DNA of 47,171 nt from Hormoscilla sp. GUM202 (GCA_005518205.2 RFFC02000048.1:1-47171), one strand, 5' to 3'. Counted from the first letter of the stretch, positions 10,777-17,924 are shown. Notes: generated from the sequence alone by a model not told the origin. Program-made: numbers and translations.

Positions 10777-11520
10777 ATGAATGATGCAAAGCAGGCGGCG
10801 ATCGTCCGCACGGAAATAGGACTCACGATCGCAGGTAAGGGCATTACCCTTTACGACGTGATGGACTACTTGAAAGATGATTATTCACCCCAGTTGATTA
10901 TCGATCTTCTCTGGCTGACCGAGTCGGAAATGAACGCGGCTTTGTCATACATTGAGGATAATCGCGAAGCCGTAGAGGCTGAGTATGAGATGCTATGGAA
11001 GGAGGCTGAAGAAATTAGGCAGGATTGGGAAAAACGCGATGGCAATTTCTTAGAAAAAATTGCCAAGATGCCGCCACCACCTGGTCAAGAGGCTGCTTGG
11101 AAAAGGCTGCAAGAGCTGAAAGCTAACAATAAAATATACATGCATGATGCCAAACCAGCGGCGATCGTCCGCACGGAAAGAGGACTCTCGATCAACGGCA
11201 AGCGCATAACCCTCTACGACGTGATGGACTACATGAAAGCAGAATATTCACCCAAGTTTATTCGCAATCTTCTCAACCTGACAGAGTCGGAAATAAACGT
11301 AGCTTTGTCATACATTGAGAATAATCGCTCCGAAGTGGAGGCTGAGTATGAGATGGTATTGGAGTACGCTGAGGAAATCAGGCAGTATTGGGAAGAACGC
11401 AATCGCGATCGCTTAGCTGAAATTGCCAAAATGCCGCCACCACCTGGTAAAGAGGCTGCTTGGGAAAAGCTGCAAGCGCAAAAAGCTCGAACTCAAGCAA
11501 AAATTGATGGACAGGCATGA
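10777..11520 (+). CDS. Tandem-DUF433 antitoxin-like protein, copy 1
   Basis: 247 residues from ATG 10777 (MNDAKQ); ATG 10768 and TTG 10759 are alternatives, but AGGA at 10763 is best placed for 10777, and the internal repeat also starts with MHDAK. Two homologous halves of about 125 residues: each has AAIVRTE.GL, then ITLYDVMDYL..DYSP (the DUF433 helix-turn-helix-like core), LLxLTESE, ALSYIE, an acidic helix and IAKMPPPPG. DUF433 proteins are predicted antitoxins of PIN-like toxins. The stop overlaps the start of the next gene by ATGA, so the two are translationally coupled. Doubling of the domain suggests fusion of two ancestral genes. Function is inferred from the pairing. Confidence 0.8.
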   Translation: MNDAKQAAIVRTEIGLTIAGKGITLYDVMDYLKDDYSPQLIIDLLWLTESEMNAALSYIEDNREAVEAEYEMLWKEAEEIRQDWEKRDGNFLEKIAKMPPPPGQEAAWKRLQELKANNKIYMHDAKPAAIVRTERGLSINGKRITLYDVMDYMKAEYSPKFIRNLLNLTESEINVALSYIENNRSEVEAEYEMVLEYAEEIRQYWEERNRDRLAEIAKMPPPPGKEAAWEKLQAQKARTQAKIDGQA

Positions 11521-11912
11521 ATTTTCTCATCGATCATAATATTAAGAGACACGCTGTGCTCATGTATGGAATGATTGTTAAGCAAGGTTGGCTCAATTGG
11601 GAACAAATCAATTTTATCACTTTTGCCGAGATGAAATTGCCAATTGAAAGCAACGATCGCATAGTGTGGCGATTGGCCCAATCAAATCAGATGATTCTGC
11701 TGACAGCAAATCGCAGCAGTAAAGGAGAAGATTCATTAGAACAAGTGCTGCGCGAAGAAAATACTCCTACCTCTTTGCCCGTGTTGACAATTGGAAACGC
11801 CGATCGCCTGCTGTATGAAGCAAGCTATAGAGAGCGCTGTGTCGATCGCCTGATGGAGATCGTTCTTGACATCGAAAACTATAAGGGTGTAACTAGGATC
11901 TTCATCCCATAA
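11517..11912 (+). CDS. PIN-like DUF5615-type toxin candidate, copy 1
   Basis: 131 residues. The N-terminus MNFLIDHNI matches the first strand and Asp of the DUF5615/Mut7-C PIN-like fold (usual form FLxDExL). Further blocks are ITFAEMKLP, DRIVWRLAQSNQMILLTANR (the second acidic strand is normally TxDxDF; here it is TANR, which weakens the active site) and PVLTIGNADR. The family is regarded as predicted RNases of toxin-antitoxin systems. It starts in the ATGA overlap with the DUF433 gene. A REP palindrome follows the stop. Its loss of typical acidic residues means catalytic activity is open. Confidence 0.75.
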   Translation: MNFLIDHNIKRHAVLMYGMIVKQGWLNWEQINFITFAEMKLPIESNDRIVWRLAQSNQMILLTANRSSKGEDSLEQVLREENTPTSLPVLTIGNADRLLYEASYRERCVDRLMEIVLDIENYKGVTRIFIP

Positions 11913-11918
11913 AGGTAG

Positions 11919-11935
11919 GGTGGGCATCGCCCACC
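11919..11935. repeat. REP-type palindrome, copy 2
   Basis: Identical to the palindrome at 10710. It closes the first DUF433/PIN-like module. Confidence 0.85.
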
Positions 11936-12025
11936 TTACCATTGGTGAGAAAATTTCATTAGGTTTTTGCCAAATAGCCAAAAGTGTTATAAGATGGGAG
12001 AGATAAATTGCAGGACATGACAGAC

Positions 12026-12769
12026 ATGAATGATGCAAAACAGGCGGCGATCGTCCGCACGGAAATAGGACTCACGATCGCAGGTAAGGACATTACCCTG
12101 TACGACGTGATGGACTACTTGCAAGATGATTATTTACCCCAGATGATCGTCGATCTTCTCAGGCTGACCGAGTCGGAAATGAACGCGGCTTTGTCATACA
12201 TTGAGGATAATCGCGAGGCCGTCGAGGCTGAGTATGAGATGCTATGGAAGGAGGCTGAAGAAATTAGGCTCGATTGGGAAAAACGCGATCCCGATTTATT
12301 AGTAAAAATTGCCAAGATGCCGCCACCACCTGGTAAAGAGGCTGCTTGGAAAAGGCTGCAAGGGCTGAAAGTTCACAATAAAATAAACATGCATGATGCC
12401 AAACCAGCGGCGATCGTCCGCACGGAAAGAGGACTCTCGATCAACGGCAAGCGCATTACCCTGTACGACGTGATGGACTATGTGAAAGCTGAATATTCAC
12501 CCAAGTTTATTCGCAATATTCTCAACCTGACAGAGTCGGAAATAAACGTAGCTTTGTCATACATTGAGAATAATCGCTCCGAAGTGGAGGCTGAGTATGA
12601 GATGGTATTGAAGTACGCTGAGGAAATCAGGCAGTATTGGGAAGAACGCAATCGCGATCGCTTAGCTGCAATTGCCAAGATGCCGCCACCACCTGGTAAA
12701 GAGGCTGCTTGGAAAAAGTTGCAAGAATTTAAAGCGAGAAATAAAGCTGAATTGGAATCCCAGTCATGA
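12026..12769 (+). CDS. Tandem-DUF433 antitoxin-like protein, copy 2
   Basis: Paralogue of the gene at 10777, exactly 1249 bases downstream, same length (247 residues) and same two-domain layout. Most differences are conservative (for example YLQDDYLPQMIVDLL against YLKDDYSPQLIIDLL). ATG 12017 and TTG 12008 are alternative starts. The stop again overlaps the next start by ATGA. Both copies are open over their whole length despite many substitutions, which suggests selection to keep the protein rather than a fresh duplication. Confidence 0.8.
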   Translation: MNDAKQAAIVRTEIGLTIAGKDITLYDVMDYLQDDYLPQMIVDLLRLTESEMNAALSYIEDNREAVEAEYEMLWKEAEEIRLDWEKRDPDLLVKIAKMPPPPGKEAAWKRLQGLKVHNKINMHDAKPAAIVRTERGLSINGKRITLYDVMDYVKAEYSPKFIRNILNLTESEINVALSYIENNRSEVEAEYEMVLKYAEEIRQYWEERNRDRLAAIAKMPPPPGKEAAWKKLQEFKARNKAELESQS

Positions 12770-13161
12770 TTTTTTTGATCGATCATAATATTGATGGGCA
12801 AGCTTTTATGCTTTCACAAACCATTGCTAACGAAGGTTGGCTAGATTGGGCTCCAGTTATTTTTATCACTTTTGCAGAAATGAAATTGCCAATTGAAAGC
12901 AACGATCGAGTAGTTTGGCGATTTGCCCAATCAAATCAGATGATTCTGCTGACAGCGAATCGCAGCATGGAAGGAGAGGATTCATTAGAACAAGTGCTGC
13001 GCGAAGAAAATACACCCACCTCTTTGCCTGTGGTGACAATTGGAAACGCCGATCGGATTATGAAGGAATCCAATTATAGAAAACGCTGTGTAGAACGCTT
13101 GATGGAGATCGTTCTTGACATCGAAAACTATAAGGGTGTAACTAGGCTCTTCATCCCGTAA
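12766..13161 (+). CDS. PIN-like DUF5615-type toxin candidate, copy 2
   Basis: 131 residues, paralogue of the gene at 11517. It keeps MIFLIDHNI, ITFAEMKLP, SNQMILLTANR and TIGNADR. Its N-terminal third is the most divergent part (DGQAFMLSQTIANEGWLDWAPV against KRHAVLMYGMIVK), while the C-terminal half is nearly identical. Differences concentrated in one segment of paired toxins can reflect altered partner specificity. It is coupled to the preceding DUF433 gene and followed by a REP palindrome. Confidence 0.75.
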   Translation: MIFLIDHNIDGQAFMLSQTIANEGWLDWAPVIFITFAEMKLPIESNDRVVWRFAQSNQMILLTANRSMEGEDSLEQVLREENTPTSLPVVTIGNADRIMKESNYRKRCVERLMEIVLDIENYKGVTRLFIP

Positions 13162-13167
13162 AGGTAG

Positions 13168-13184
13168 GGTGGGCATCGCCCACC
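13168..13184. repeat. REP-type palindrome, copy 3
   Basis: Identical to 10710 and 11919; follows the second DUF433/PIN-like module. Confidence 0.85.
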
Positions 13185-13214
13185 TTAACTTTTGTAACTA
13201 ATTCAATATCAACC

Positions 13215-13823
13215 ATGAAGCAGACAAACAAGAAGAAAAAGAACTTTTCCAGCTTTAAGTATAAAGAAGCATTCAAGCAACTTAATATAACTGAATTATT
13301 GCTCTGGGATCTTGAGGTAGAACCGGTTCCCATCAGTGATTTCTTTCGGCAACGCCTAGAACGACTACAATGCTTTGACTTGCAGAGTTATGAAGAGTCG
13401 AGAAAACTTGTAATTGACGCTATCTGTGAAGAGGCTATTCAAGAATTTAATACGTTAAAGATCTGGAAAGGTGCTAGTCTGGAAACTGACGAAACCAATG
13501 GCAATGTTGATTACCTTGTGGCGGCCAGAAAAGCTTATCTAGAAGCCCCATATTTGTGTATTGTCGAGGCCAAAAAGGATGATTTCGAGCAAGGTTTAGC
13601 CCAATGTTTAGTGGAAATGCAAGCTTGTCAGTGGGAAAATCAACAGATCGGTAAAGAAATTGATGTCTTGGGTATTGTTACCAACGGAGATACCTGGAAG
13701 TTTTATAAATTGACTGTTGATGGTAATGTTTATCAAACTCTCCCCCATGCGATCGGGGAAATGGGAACTGTCTTAGGTTTACTTCGCTTTCTTTTCCAAG
13801 CTTGTACCCAGTATTTGAGTTAA
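13215..13823 (+). CDS. PD-(D/E)XK nuclease-like conserved cyanobacterial protein
   Basis: 202 residues. It starts with a Lys-rich tail (KQTNKKKK). The centre has NVDYLVAAR followed about 17 residues later by LCIVEAKKDD, giving a D...ExK arrangement typical of restriction-endonuclease folds, similar to the N-terminal nuclease domain of type I restriction HsdR subunits. QGLAQCLVEMQA and GIVTNGDTWKFY follow, as in the HsdR-like group. No methylase or specificity subunit is near, so it is not a restriction system. It follows the DUF433/PIN-like modules and is closed by a pair of inverted hairpin repeats. Role unknown; nuclease fold likely. Confidence 0.75.
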   Translation: MKQTNKKKKNFSSFKYKEAFKQLNITELLLWDLEVEPVPISDFFRQRLERLQCFDLQSYEESRKLVIDAICEEAIQEFNTLKIWKGASLETDETNGNVDYLVAARKAYLEAPYLCIVEAKKDDFEQGLAQCLVEMQACQWENQQIGKEIDVLGIVTNGDTWKFYKLTVDGNVYQTLPHAIGEMGTVLGLLRFLFQACTQYLS

Positions 13824-13848
13824 CATTCTGGACCGACTCGCGGGGGTA

Positions 13849-13919
13849 GAGAAACCGGGTTTCTGCCCGAAATACTCAACTACCGATCGACTGACTTGTG
13901 AGAAACCCGGTTTCTGTGC
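13849..13919. repeat. Inverted pair of AGAAACC hairpin repeats
   Basis: Two 15-base arms (AGAAACCGGGTTTCT and its complement AGAAACCCGGTTTCT), each self-complementary, lie about 40 bases apart. They follow the stop of the nuclease-like gene and may terminate transcription. Confidence 0.6.
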
Positions 13920-14043
13920 AGACTCATGGGGGTAGAGAAAAATCGCCGATCGCCCTTGTGGTCTCCCGATGGGCGGGAGTGCCCGATCGGGGTTTGGGGG
14001 TCCTAGACGGATGGTAAACTGTCTCGCGATCGCCACAAGTGAT

Positions 14044-14083
14044 GGTAATCAAGATTACCAGATTGTCAAGGATACAGTATAAT
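14044..14083 (+). promoter_or_regulatory. Promoter and operator-like palindrome of module copy 1
   Basis: TTACCA (14055-14060), a 17-base spacer and TATAAT (14078-14083) form a sigma70-type promoter. The -35 box lies in an inverted repeat GGTAATC-AA-GATTACC (14044-14059), a plausible operator. The whole block is repeated before module copy 2. The leader up to the gene contains AGGAGG. Confidence 0.6.
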
Positions 14084-14141
14084 GAGAAAGTGGCTGGGGA
14101 TGAATGCACCCGGCGATAATTGTTTTAACAGGAGGCCCGCG

Positions 14142-14384
14142 ATGAGTGACGTAGGAGTAGAGGAATTAGCGGAGATATTGGAGAAGGACAATGAGTGGTT
14201 AGCGGAGCATTATAATGAAATGATCCGGAAGTACCCAGGTAAAACGATCGCAGTCCATGATGGGGAAGTGGTGGCGGTAGGCGATCGGGAAATCGAAGAT
14301 TACTGTGCTACACGGCAAAACTCAGTGGGGCCTTTGATATTGGATATACCCCATCCCGATGATTTGATGCCTTTCATAATATAA
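14142..14384 (+). CDS. DUF5678-like small protein, retropepsin module copy 1
   Basis: 80 residues from ATG 14142, chosen because AGGAGG sits just upstream and the -10 box overlaps the alternative ATG at 14082. The frame upstream is therefore probably untranslated leader. The protein has WLAEHYNEMIRKYPGKTIAV followed by DGEVVAVGD, the pattern of DUF5678-like proteins, which bear a YxGK-AV-DG-VVA core, and ends DIPHPDDLMPFII. It lies 18 bases before an aspartic protease gene, and the pair occurs three times in a row. Function unknown; pairing suggests a partner or regulator of the protease. Confidence 0.75.
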   Translation: MSDVGVEELAEILEKDNEWLAEHYNEMIRKYPGKTIAVHDGEVVAVGDREIEDYCATRQNSVGPLILDIPHPDDLMPFII

Positions 14385-14402
14385 AAATGAGCTGTTGAAA
14401 TT

Positions 14403-14795
14403 ATGACAATTATTCGCTTTCCGTATCTACGCTGGGAAGAAACTTTACAGCCAATAATTGCGATGGGAGTGAATCTGGAAAATAATTGGCGACGAGTCAA
14501 TGTATATGTGGATTCCGGATCTGAATATACTATACTCCATGCTAAGATTGCAGAGCGAGTTGGATTTGACTGCCACACTAGAGACCGGATAAGTTTGCAA
14601 GTAGGGGATGGTGGTTTGCTCCAATTATATTTGCATGAGTTGGAGGTGCAATTAGGAAGGGAGCGATTTCGCTGTCCAGTAGGATTTTCTTCCCGTCTGG
14701 GTGTGAAGTTTAATGTCTTGGGAAAGAGGGGGATTTTTGATAGATTCAAGATTTGCTTTCAACAGGATCCAGGACTCCTCACTTTTGAATCGTGA
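14403..14795 (+). CDS. Retropepsin-like aspartic protease, module copy 1 (intact)
   Basis: 130 residues. The catalytic signature of clan AA proteases, VYVDSGSEYTIL (Asp-Ser-Gly), is near residue 38, followed by the second hydrophobic-glycine half (FRCPVGFSSRLGVKFNVLGKRGIFDRF), where GKRGIFDRF resembles the closing ILGR-type motif of cyanobacterial and retroviral-type proteases. Only one D[ST]G motif occurs, so it must act as a homodimer. No signal peptide or membrane segment is visible, so cytosolic. It is the only intact member of three tandem copies. Substrate unknown. Confidence 0.8.
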   Translation: MTIIRFPYLRWEETLQPIIAMGVNLENNWRRVNVYVDSGSEYTILHAKIAERVGFDCHTRDRISLQVGDGGLLQLYLHELEVQLGRERFRCPVGFSSRLGVKFNVLGKRGIFDRFKICFQQDPGLLTFES

Positions 14796-14906
14796 GAGGA
14801 TTGCGATCGCACTTAAATCCCCGTTGTGGTCTCTGGATGGGCGGGAGTGCCCGATCGGGGCATGAGTTGGGGGTCCATAAACTGTCTCGCGACCGCCACA
14901 AGTGAT

Positions 14907-14946
14907 GGTAATCAAGATTACCAGATTGTCAAGGATACAGTATAAT
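14907..14946 (+). promoter_or_regulatory. Promoter and operator-like palindrome of module copy 2
   Basis: Same arrangement as at 14044: GGTAATC-AA-GATTACC overlapping a TTACCA -35 box, 17-base spacer, TATAAT at 14941-14946. Confidence 0.6.
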
Positions 14947-15004
14947 GAGAAAGTGGCTGGGGATGAATGCACCCGGCGATCGTTGTTTTAACAGGAGGCC
15001 CGCG

Positions 15005-15256
15005 ATGAGTGAAGTAGGAGTAGAGGAATTAGCGGAGATATTGCAGAAGCATAATGACTTCATGGCAGCACATTATGATGAACTGATCGAAAAGTACCCA
15101 GGAAAAGTGGTAGCAATTGAAGATGGTCAAGTGATCGCGGTAGGAATTGATTATGGCGAGGTATACCGTCCTTTATTGAAAGAGGAACGATCGGTAATGC
15201 CGTTGGTCTTAAAAGTGCCGCACCCAGATGATTTAGCTGATGGATTTCCGATCTAG
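15005..15256 (+). CDS. DUF5678-like small protein, module copy 2
   Basis: 83 residues from ATG 15005 with AGGAGG upstream. It keeps LAEILQKHNDFMAAHYDEL, EKYPGKVVAIEDGQVIAVG and the C-terminal PHPDDL. It is three residues longer than copy 1 because of insertions near ..VGIDYGEVYRP. It is followed after 3 bases by a frameshifted protease gene. Confidence 0.75.
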   Translation: MSEVGVEELAEILQKHNDFMAAHYDELIEKYPGKVVAIEDGQVIAVGIDYGEVYRPLLKEERSVMPLVLKVPHPDDLADGFPI

Positions 15257-15259
15257 CCC

Positions 15260-15650
15260 ATGACACAGATTCGATTTCAATACCAACAAGTGAAGGGTAG
15301 CTTACAGCCAATAATTTCCATTGGTTTGAAGCTGCAAAATAAGTGGTATCCATTTGATTTTTATGTAGATTCAGGCTCGGAATACAGCATTCTCAAAGCT
15401 GAGATTGCCGATATAGTTGGGTTCAATTACCGCACGGGAAACAGAATAAGTTTGCAAGTGGGCGATGGTAGCTTGATCCAAATATTTGCATGAGTTAGAT
15501 GTCCAATTAGGAACAGAAAAATTTAGCCGTCCAATTGGATTTTCTCAGCAACTGGGTGTGGATTTTAATGTCTTGGGAAAGAGGGGGATTTTTGATAGAT
15601 TCAAGATTTGCTTTCAACAGGATCCAGGACTCCTCACTTTTGAATCGTGA
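15260..15650 (+). pseudogene. Retropepsin-like protease, module copy 2 (frameshifted)
   Basis: The N-terminal half with FYVDSGSEYSIL is intact. Near 15478-15484 two bases are missing relative to copy 1, giving a stop at TTTGCATGA. The remaining C-terminal frame (HELDVQLGTEKFS...FES) is open to TGA 15648-15650. Total length is 391 against 393 bases in copy 1, so this is a single lesion. Copy 3 has the same deletion. Confidence 0.8.
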
Positions 15651-15781
15651 GAGATTACGATCGCACTTAAATCCCTGTTATGGTCTCTGGATGCTCATCC
15701 CTACCCGATCGGGGCATGAGTTGGGGGTCCTCGACGGATGGTAAACTGTCTCGCGATCGCCACAAGTGATGGTAATCTTGA

Positions 15782-15810
15782 TTGTCAGATTCTCAAGGAT
15801 ACAGTATAAT
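15782..15810 (+). promoter_or_regulatory. Promoter of module copy 3
   Basis: TTGTCA (15782-15787), 17-base spacer, TATAAT (15805-15810). The GGTAATC half-site remains but its GATTACC partner is changed to GATTGTC, so the operator symmetry is broken while the -35 box is closer to consensus. Confidence 0.55.
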
Positions 15811-15868
15811 GGGAAAGTGCCTGGGGATAAATGCACCCGGCGATCGTTGTTTTAACAGGAGGCCCGCG

Positions 15869-16108
15869 ATGAGTGAAGTAGGAATAGAGGAATTAGCCGA
15901 GATATTGCAGAAGCATGATGACTTCATGGCAGAACATTATATCGAAAAGTACCCAGGAAAAGTGGTAGCTATTGAGGATGGTCAAGTGATCGCCGTAGGG
16001 GACAACCATATAGAGGTGTACCGTTCTTGTCAGAAAGAGGGACAGCGGGTAGGTCCTTTGGTATTGGATATACCCCATCCAGATGATATGATGCCTTTAA
16101 TAATTTAA
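15869..16108 (+). CDS. DUF5678-like small protein, module copy 3
   Basis: 79 residues from ATG 15869, again with AGGAGG in the leader. It has a 9-base in-frame deletion after MAEHY relative to copy 2, but keeps IEKYPGKVVAIEDGQVIAVGD and DIPHPDDMMPLII. It remains open although its partner protease is destroyed, which would fit a function independent of the protease. Confidence 0.72.
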   Translation: MSEVGIEELAEILQKHDDFMAEHYIEKYPGKVVAIEDGQVIAVGDNHIEVYRSCQKEGQRVGPLVLDIPHPDDMMPLII

Positions 16109-16126
16109 TAGTGAGGACTTCATGTT

Positions 16127-16517
16127 ATGACGCTTATCCGATTTCCCTACAAGCAATTGAGGGGTATTTCGCAGCCTGTAATTCCAATTGGCGTAAAGAT
16201 AGAAAATGCTTGGGAGTCTGTTAATGTATATGTGGATTCCGGATCTGAATATACTATACTTCATGCTAAGATTGCAGAGCGAGTTTGATTTAACTACCAC
16301 ACGGGAAACAGGATAAGTTTGCAAGTGGGAGATGGTAGCTTGCTCCTAATATTTGCATGAGTTGGAGATGCAATTAGGAGGGAAAAGATTTAGCTGCCCA
16401 GTGGGATTTTCTCCCCATCTAGGGGTGGATTTTAATGTCTTGGGAAAAATTGGTATCTTTGATAGATTCAAGATTTGCTTTCAACAGGCTCCAGGATTGA
16501 TTACTTTTGAATCGTGA
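16127..16517 (+). pseudogene. Retropepsin-like protease, module copy 3 (stop and frameshift)
   Basis: It keeps VYVDSGSEYTIL, but GGA has become TGA at 16286-16288 just after AKIAERV, and the same two-base deletion as in copy 2 is present near 16347-16355. Length is 391 bases. The 3' end (GIFDRFKICFQQ...FES) is nearly identical in all three copies. Confidence 0.8.
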
Positions 16518-16533
16518 GAGGATGTTATTGTAG

Positions 16534-16550
16534 GGTGGGCATCGCCCACT
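16534..16550. repeat. REP-type palindrome, copy 4
   Basis: GGTGGGCATCGCCCACT, one mismatch from the copies in the DUF433 modules; here it closes the retropepsin module array. Confidence 0.8.
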
Positions 16551-17093
16551 TTAACCTTGTCTATAACGATAACAATGCTTTGACCTTGATTCGCTGACAT
16601 TATGGAAAATTTTCCGTGGTCATGCATTAGTTGATAAACGAAACCCGTATGGTAGGGGCACAGCGCTAGCGTATCCATAAATCAGGATATAAACTAAAAG
16701 ATATCTATTGCCGTGCCCCGGCGCGATCGGATGGGATCTCCACCGATGACATTTTATTGGCGATCGGGCATCGGGTGAGGAGCGGATGGGGCGGGCGCAA
16801 ATTTAACATAATAATATTTTCTCGCTCCTAGGCTCTGCCTGGGAGCGCTATTTTGAGGCTCTGCCTCCTGTGACCGGGACGGGAGGCAGAGTCTCCTAAC
16901 TACCTTCCCAGTGTCTCGCTGGGAACGAGAGAACCCGATGGGTGTGGTCAAAAGTAGTTGATAGCTGGGGCTTTGTTCATGTAGCCGGGCCCTTTAGGGT
17001 TCGGGCTACCAACGGGTTTTGACCACACCCGAACCCTCTCGACGAGGGTAATTCACAATTGAGATGGGACCGTTGTTAGACCTTCCTCACCGA
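16551..17093. other. Gene-free stretch with several inverted repeats
   Basis: No credible gene. It contains GCTCTGCC/GGCAGAG repeats around 16830-16890 and the nested inverted repeat at 16940-17030. Confidence 0.6.
16940..17030. repeat. Nested inverted repeat (possible MITE)
   Basis: Outer arms GGGTGTGGTCAAAA (16940-16953) and its exact complement (17017-17030) enclose an inner hairpin GTAGCC...GGCTAC (16981-17009) around CCCTTTAGGG. The inner core also occurs near 20213-20235. Size and symmetry fit a miniature transposable element. Confidence 0.6.
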
Positions 17094-17474
17094 TCAATTC
17101 AAACTGCTCAATGACTGGATTGTAACCGTACCACCCTCGATCGCATCAAGCTGCATCCGATAGCCGTAGAGCAAACTCATACCAACCAAAGGTACTGTCT
17201 CGGCTGCATTTACATCAATTCGTTTCCATTCTCCGTCCCAAATGACAAAGCCACGGTACACATCAAAAATACACACACTTCCATCTCCCAATGTTCCATC
17301 TTCACGGCTATACAACTGTAAGTTTAGGTTGGTAATAACTGTTAGAGGCAGGGTCAAAAAACCTGTAAACCCTGTATCAATTACAGCATCAATCATTTGC
17401 CTTTGGCCATTGCCATTGCCTACGACTAACCGAATCGTAGCCTCGCCATTTTGATTGACAATTCCATGCATCAT
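17094..17474 (-). CDS. Clan AA (retropepsin-like) aspartic protease
   Basis: 126 residues from ATG 17474 (MMHGIV). It carries MIDAVIDTGFTGFLTLP, with catalytic Asp-Thr-Gly, and the second-half block VPLVGMSLLYGYRM that closes the single-domain fold; active form would be a homodimer. It is a different branch from the protease modules at 14.4-16.5 kb (IDTGFTG against VDSGSEY). It lies 4 bases downstream of a small-protein gene on the same strand, an arrangement I recognise as common in cyanobacterial genomes. The function of such pairs is not established; a toxin-antitoxin role has been suggested only by arrangement. Confidence 0.85.
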   Translation of the reverse strand: MMHGIVNQNGEATIRLVVGNGNGQRQMIDAVIDTGFTGFLTLPLTVITNLNLQLYSREDGTLGDGSVCIFDVYRGFVIWDGEWKRIDVNAAETVPLVGMSLLYGYRMQLDAIEGGTVTIQSLSSLN

Positions 17475-17478
17475 AAGA

Positions 17479-17739
17479 TTACAGCAGGCGACCTCTTCCA
17501 AAGCGGTGAACGGCTTTATAACCAATGCGAACCCGCCAGATTTGAGCATCAGGGTATCGTTTCAGTAATCCTTCAGATGCAGTAATCGTATCTTCGGCAA
17601 CCTCAAAGGCCCCTGTCTCGATATCGATCGCGACTATCTTGCCGTGATTTCCCTCCTCAACTTGAGGACGCACCTGGGTTGAGTAAATTTCATTCCCGCG
17701 TCGAGCGAATTCCTCTTTGCTGTAGCTTAGTTTTATCAT
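17479..17739 (-). CDS. Small conserved protein paired with the aspartic protease
   Basis: 86 residues from ATG 17739 (MIKLSYSKEEFARRG). It has a helical N-terminus followed by EEGNHGKIVAIDIETGAFEVAED and a C-terminal DAQIWRVRIGYKAVHRFG. The GK-IVAID-G-EVA run resembles the GK-VVAIEDG-VIAVG run of the DUF5678-like partners upstream in the island, though I cannot prove homology. It is transcribed just before the protease gene, with 4 bases between them. Function unknown. Confidence 0.8.
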   Translation of the reverse strand: MIKLSYSKEEFARRGNEIYSTQVRPQVEEGNHGKIVAIDIETGAFEVAEDTITASEGLLKRYPDAQIWRVRIGYKAVHRFGRGRLL

Positions 17740-17853
17740 CGGTTTGACATCTCGTCAACTCAATATTTCCTATTTTAAAATAGCCGATCGCGCGTCGATG
17801 TTCGGACCAAGGTGCTGGCCTCCAAATGGGCATCCGGATGCACCAACATAACT

Positions 17854-17924
17854 GTAGGGGCGAAGCATTCGGGCGAGCAACTTATCTACGCAAGCGAAAG
17901 ATTTACGTCCCGAATGCTTCGCCC
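17854..17924. repeat. Inverted repeat GGGCGAAGCATTCGGG, copy 1
   Basis: Arms of about 16 bases, GGGCGAAGCATTCGGG and its complement, flank about 40 bases. A second, diverged unit lies at 18006-18079. This looks like a small non-autonomous element family. Confidence 0.7.

Noticed and set aside
14082-14141. Longer start for the DUF5678-like genes (MRKWLGMNAPG)
   Set aside because: The -10 box overlaps that ATG, and AGGAGG is placed for the internal ATG; conservation of the leader comes from the duplication.
15260-16517. Programmed frameshifting in the broken proteases
   Set aside because: No classical slippery heptamer or pseudoknot is visible at the site, and copy 3 has an additional nonsense codon; left only as an option in the finding.
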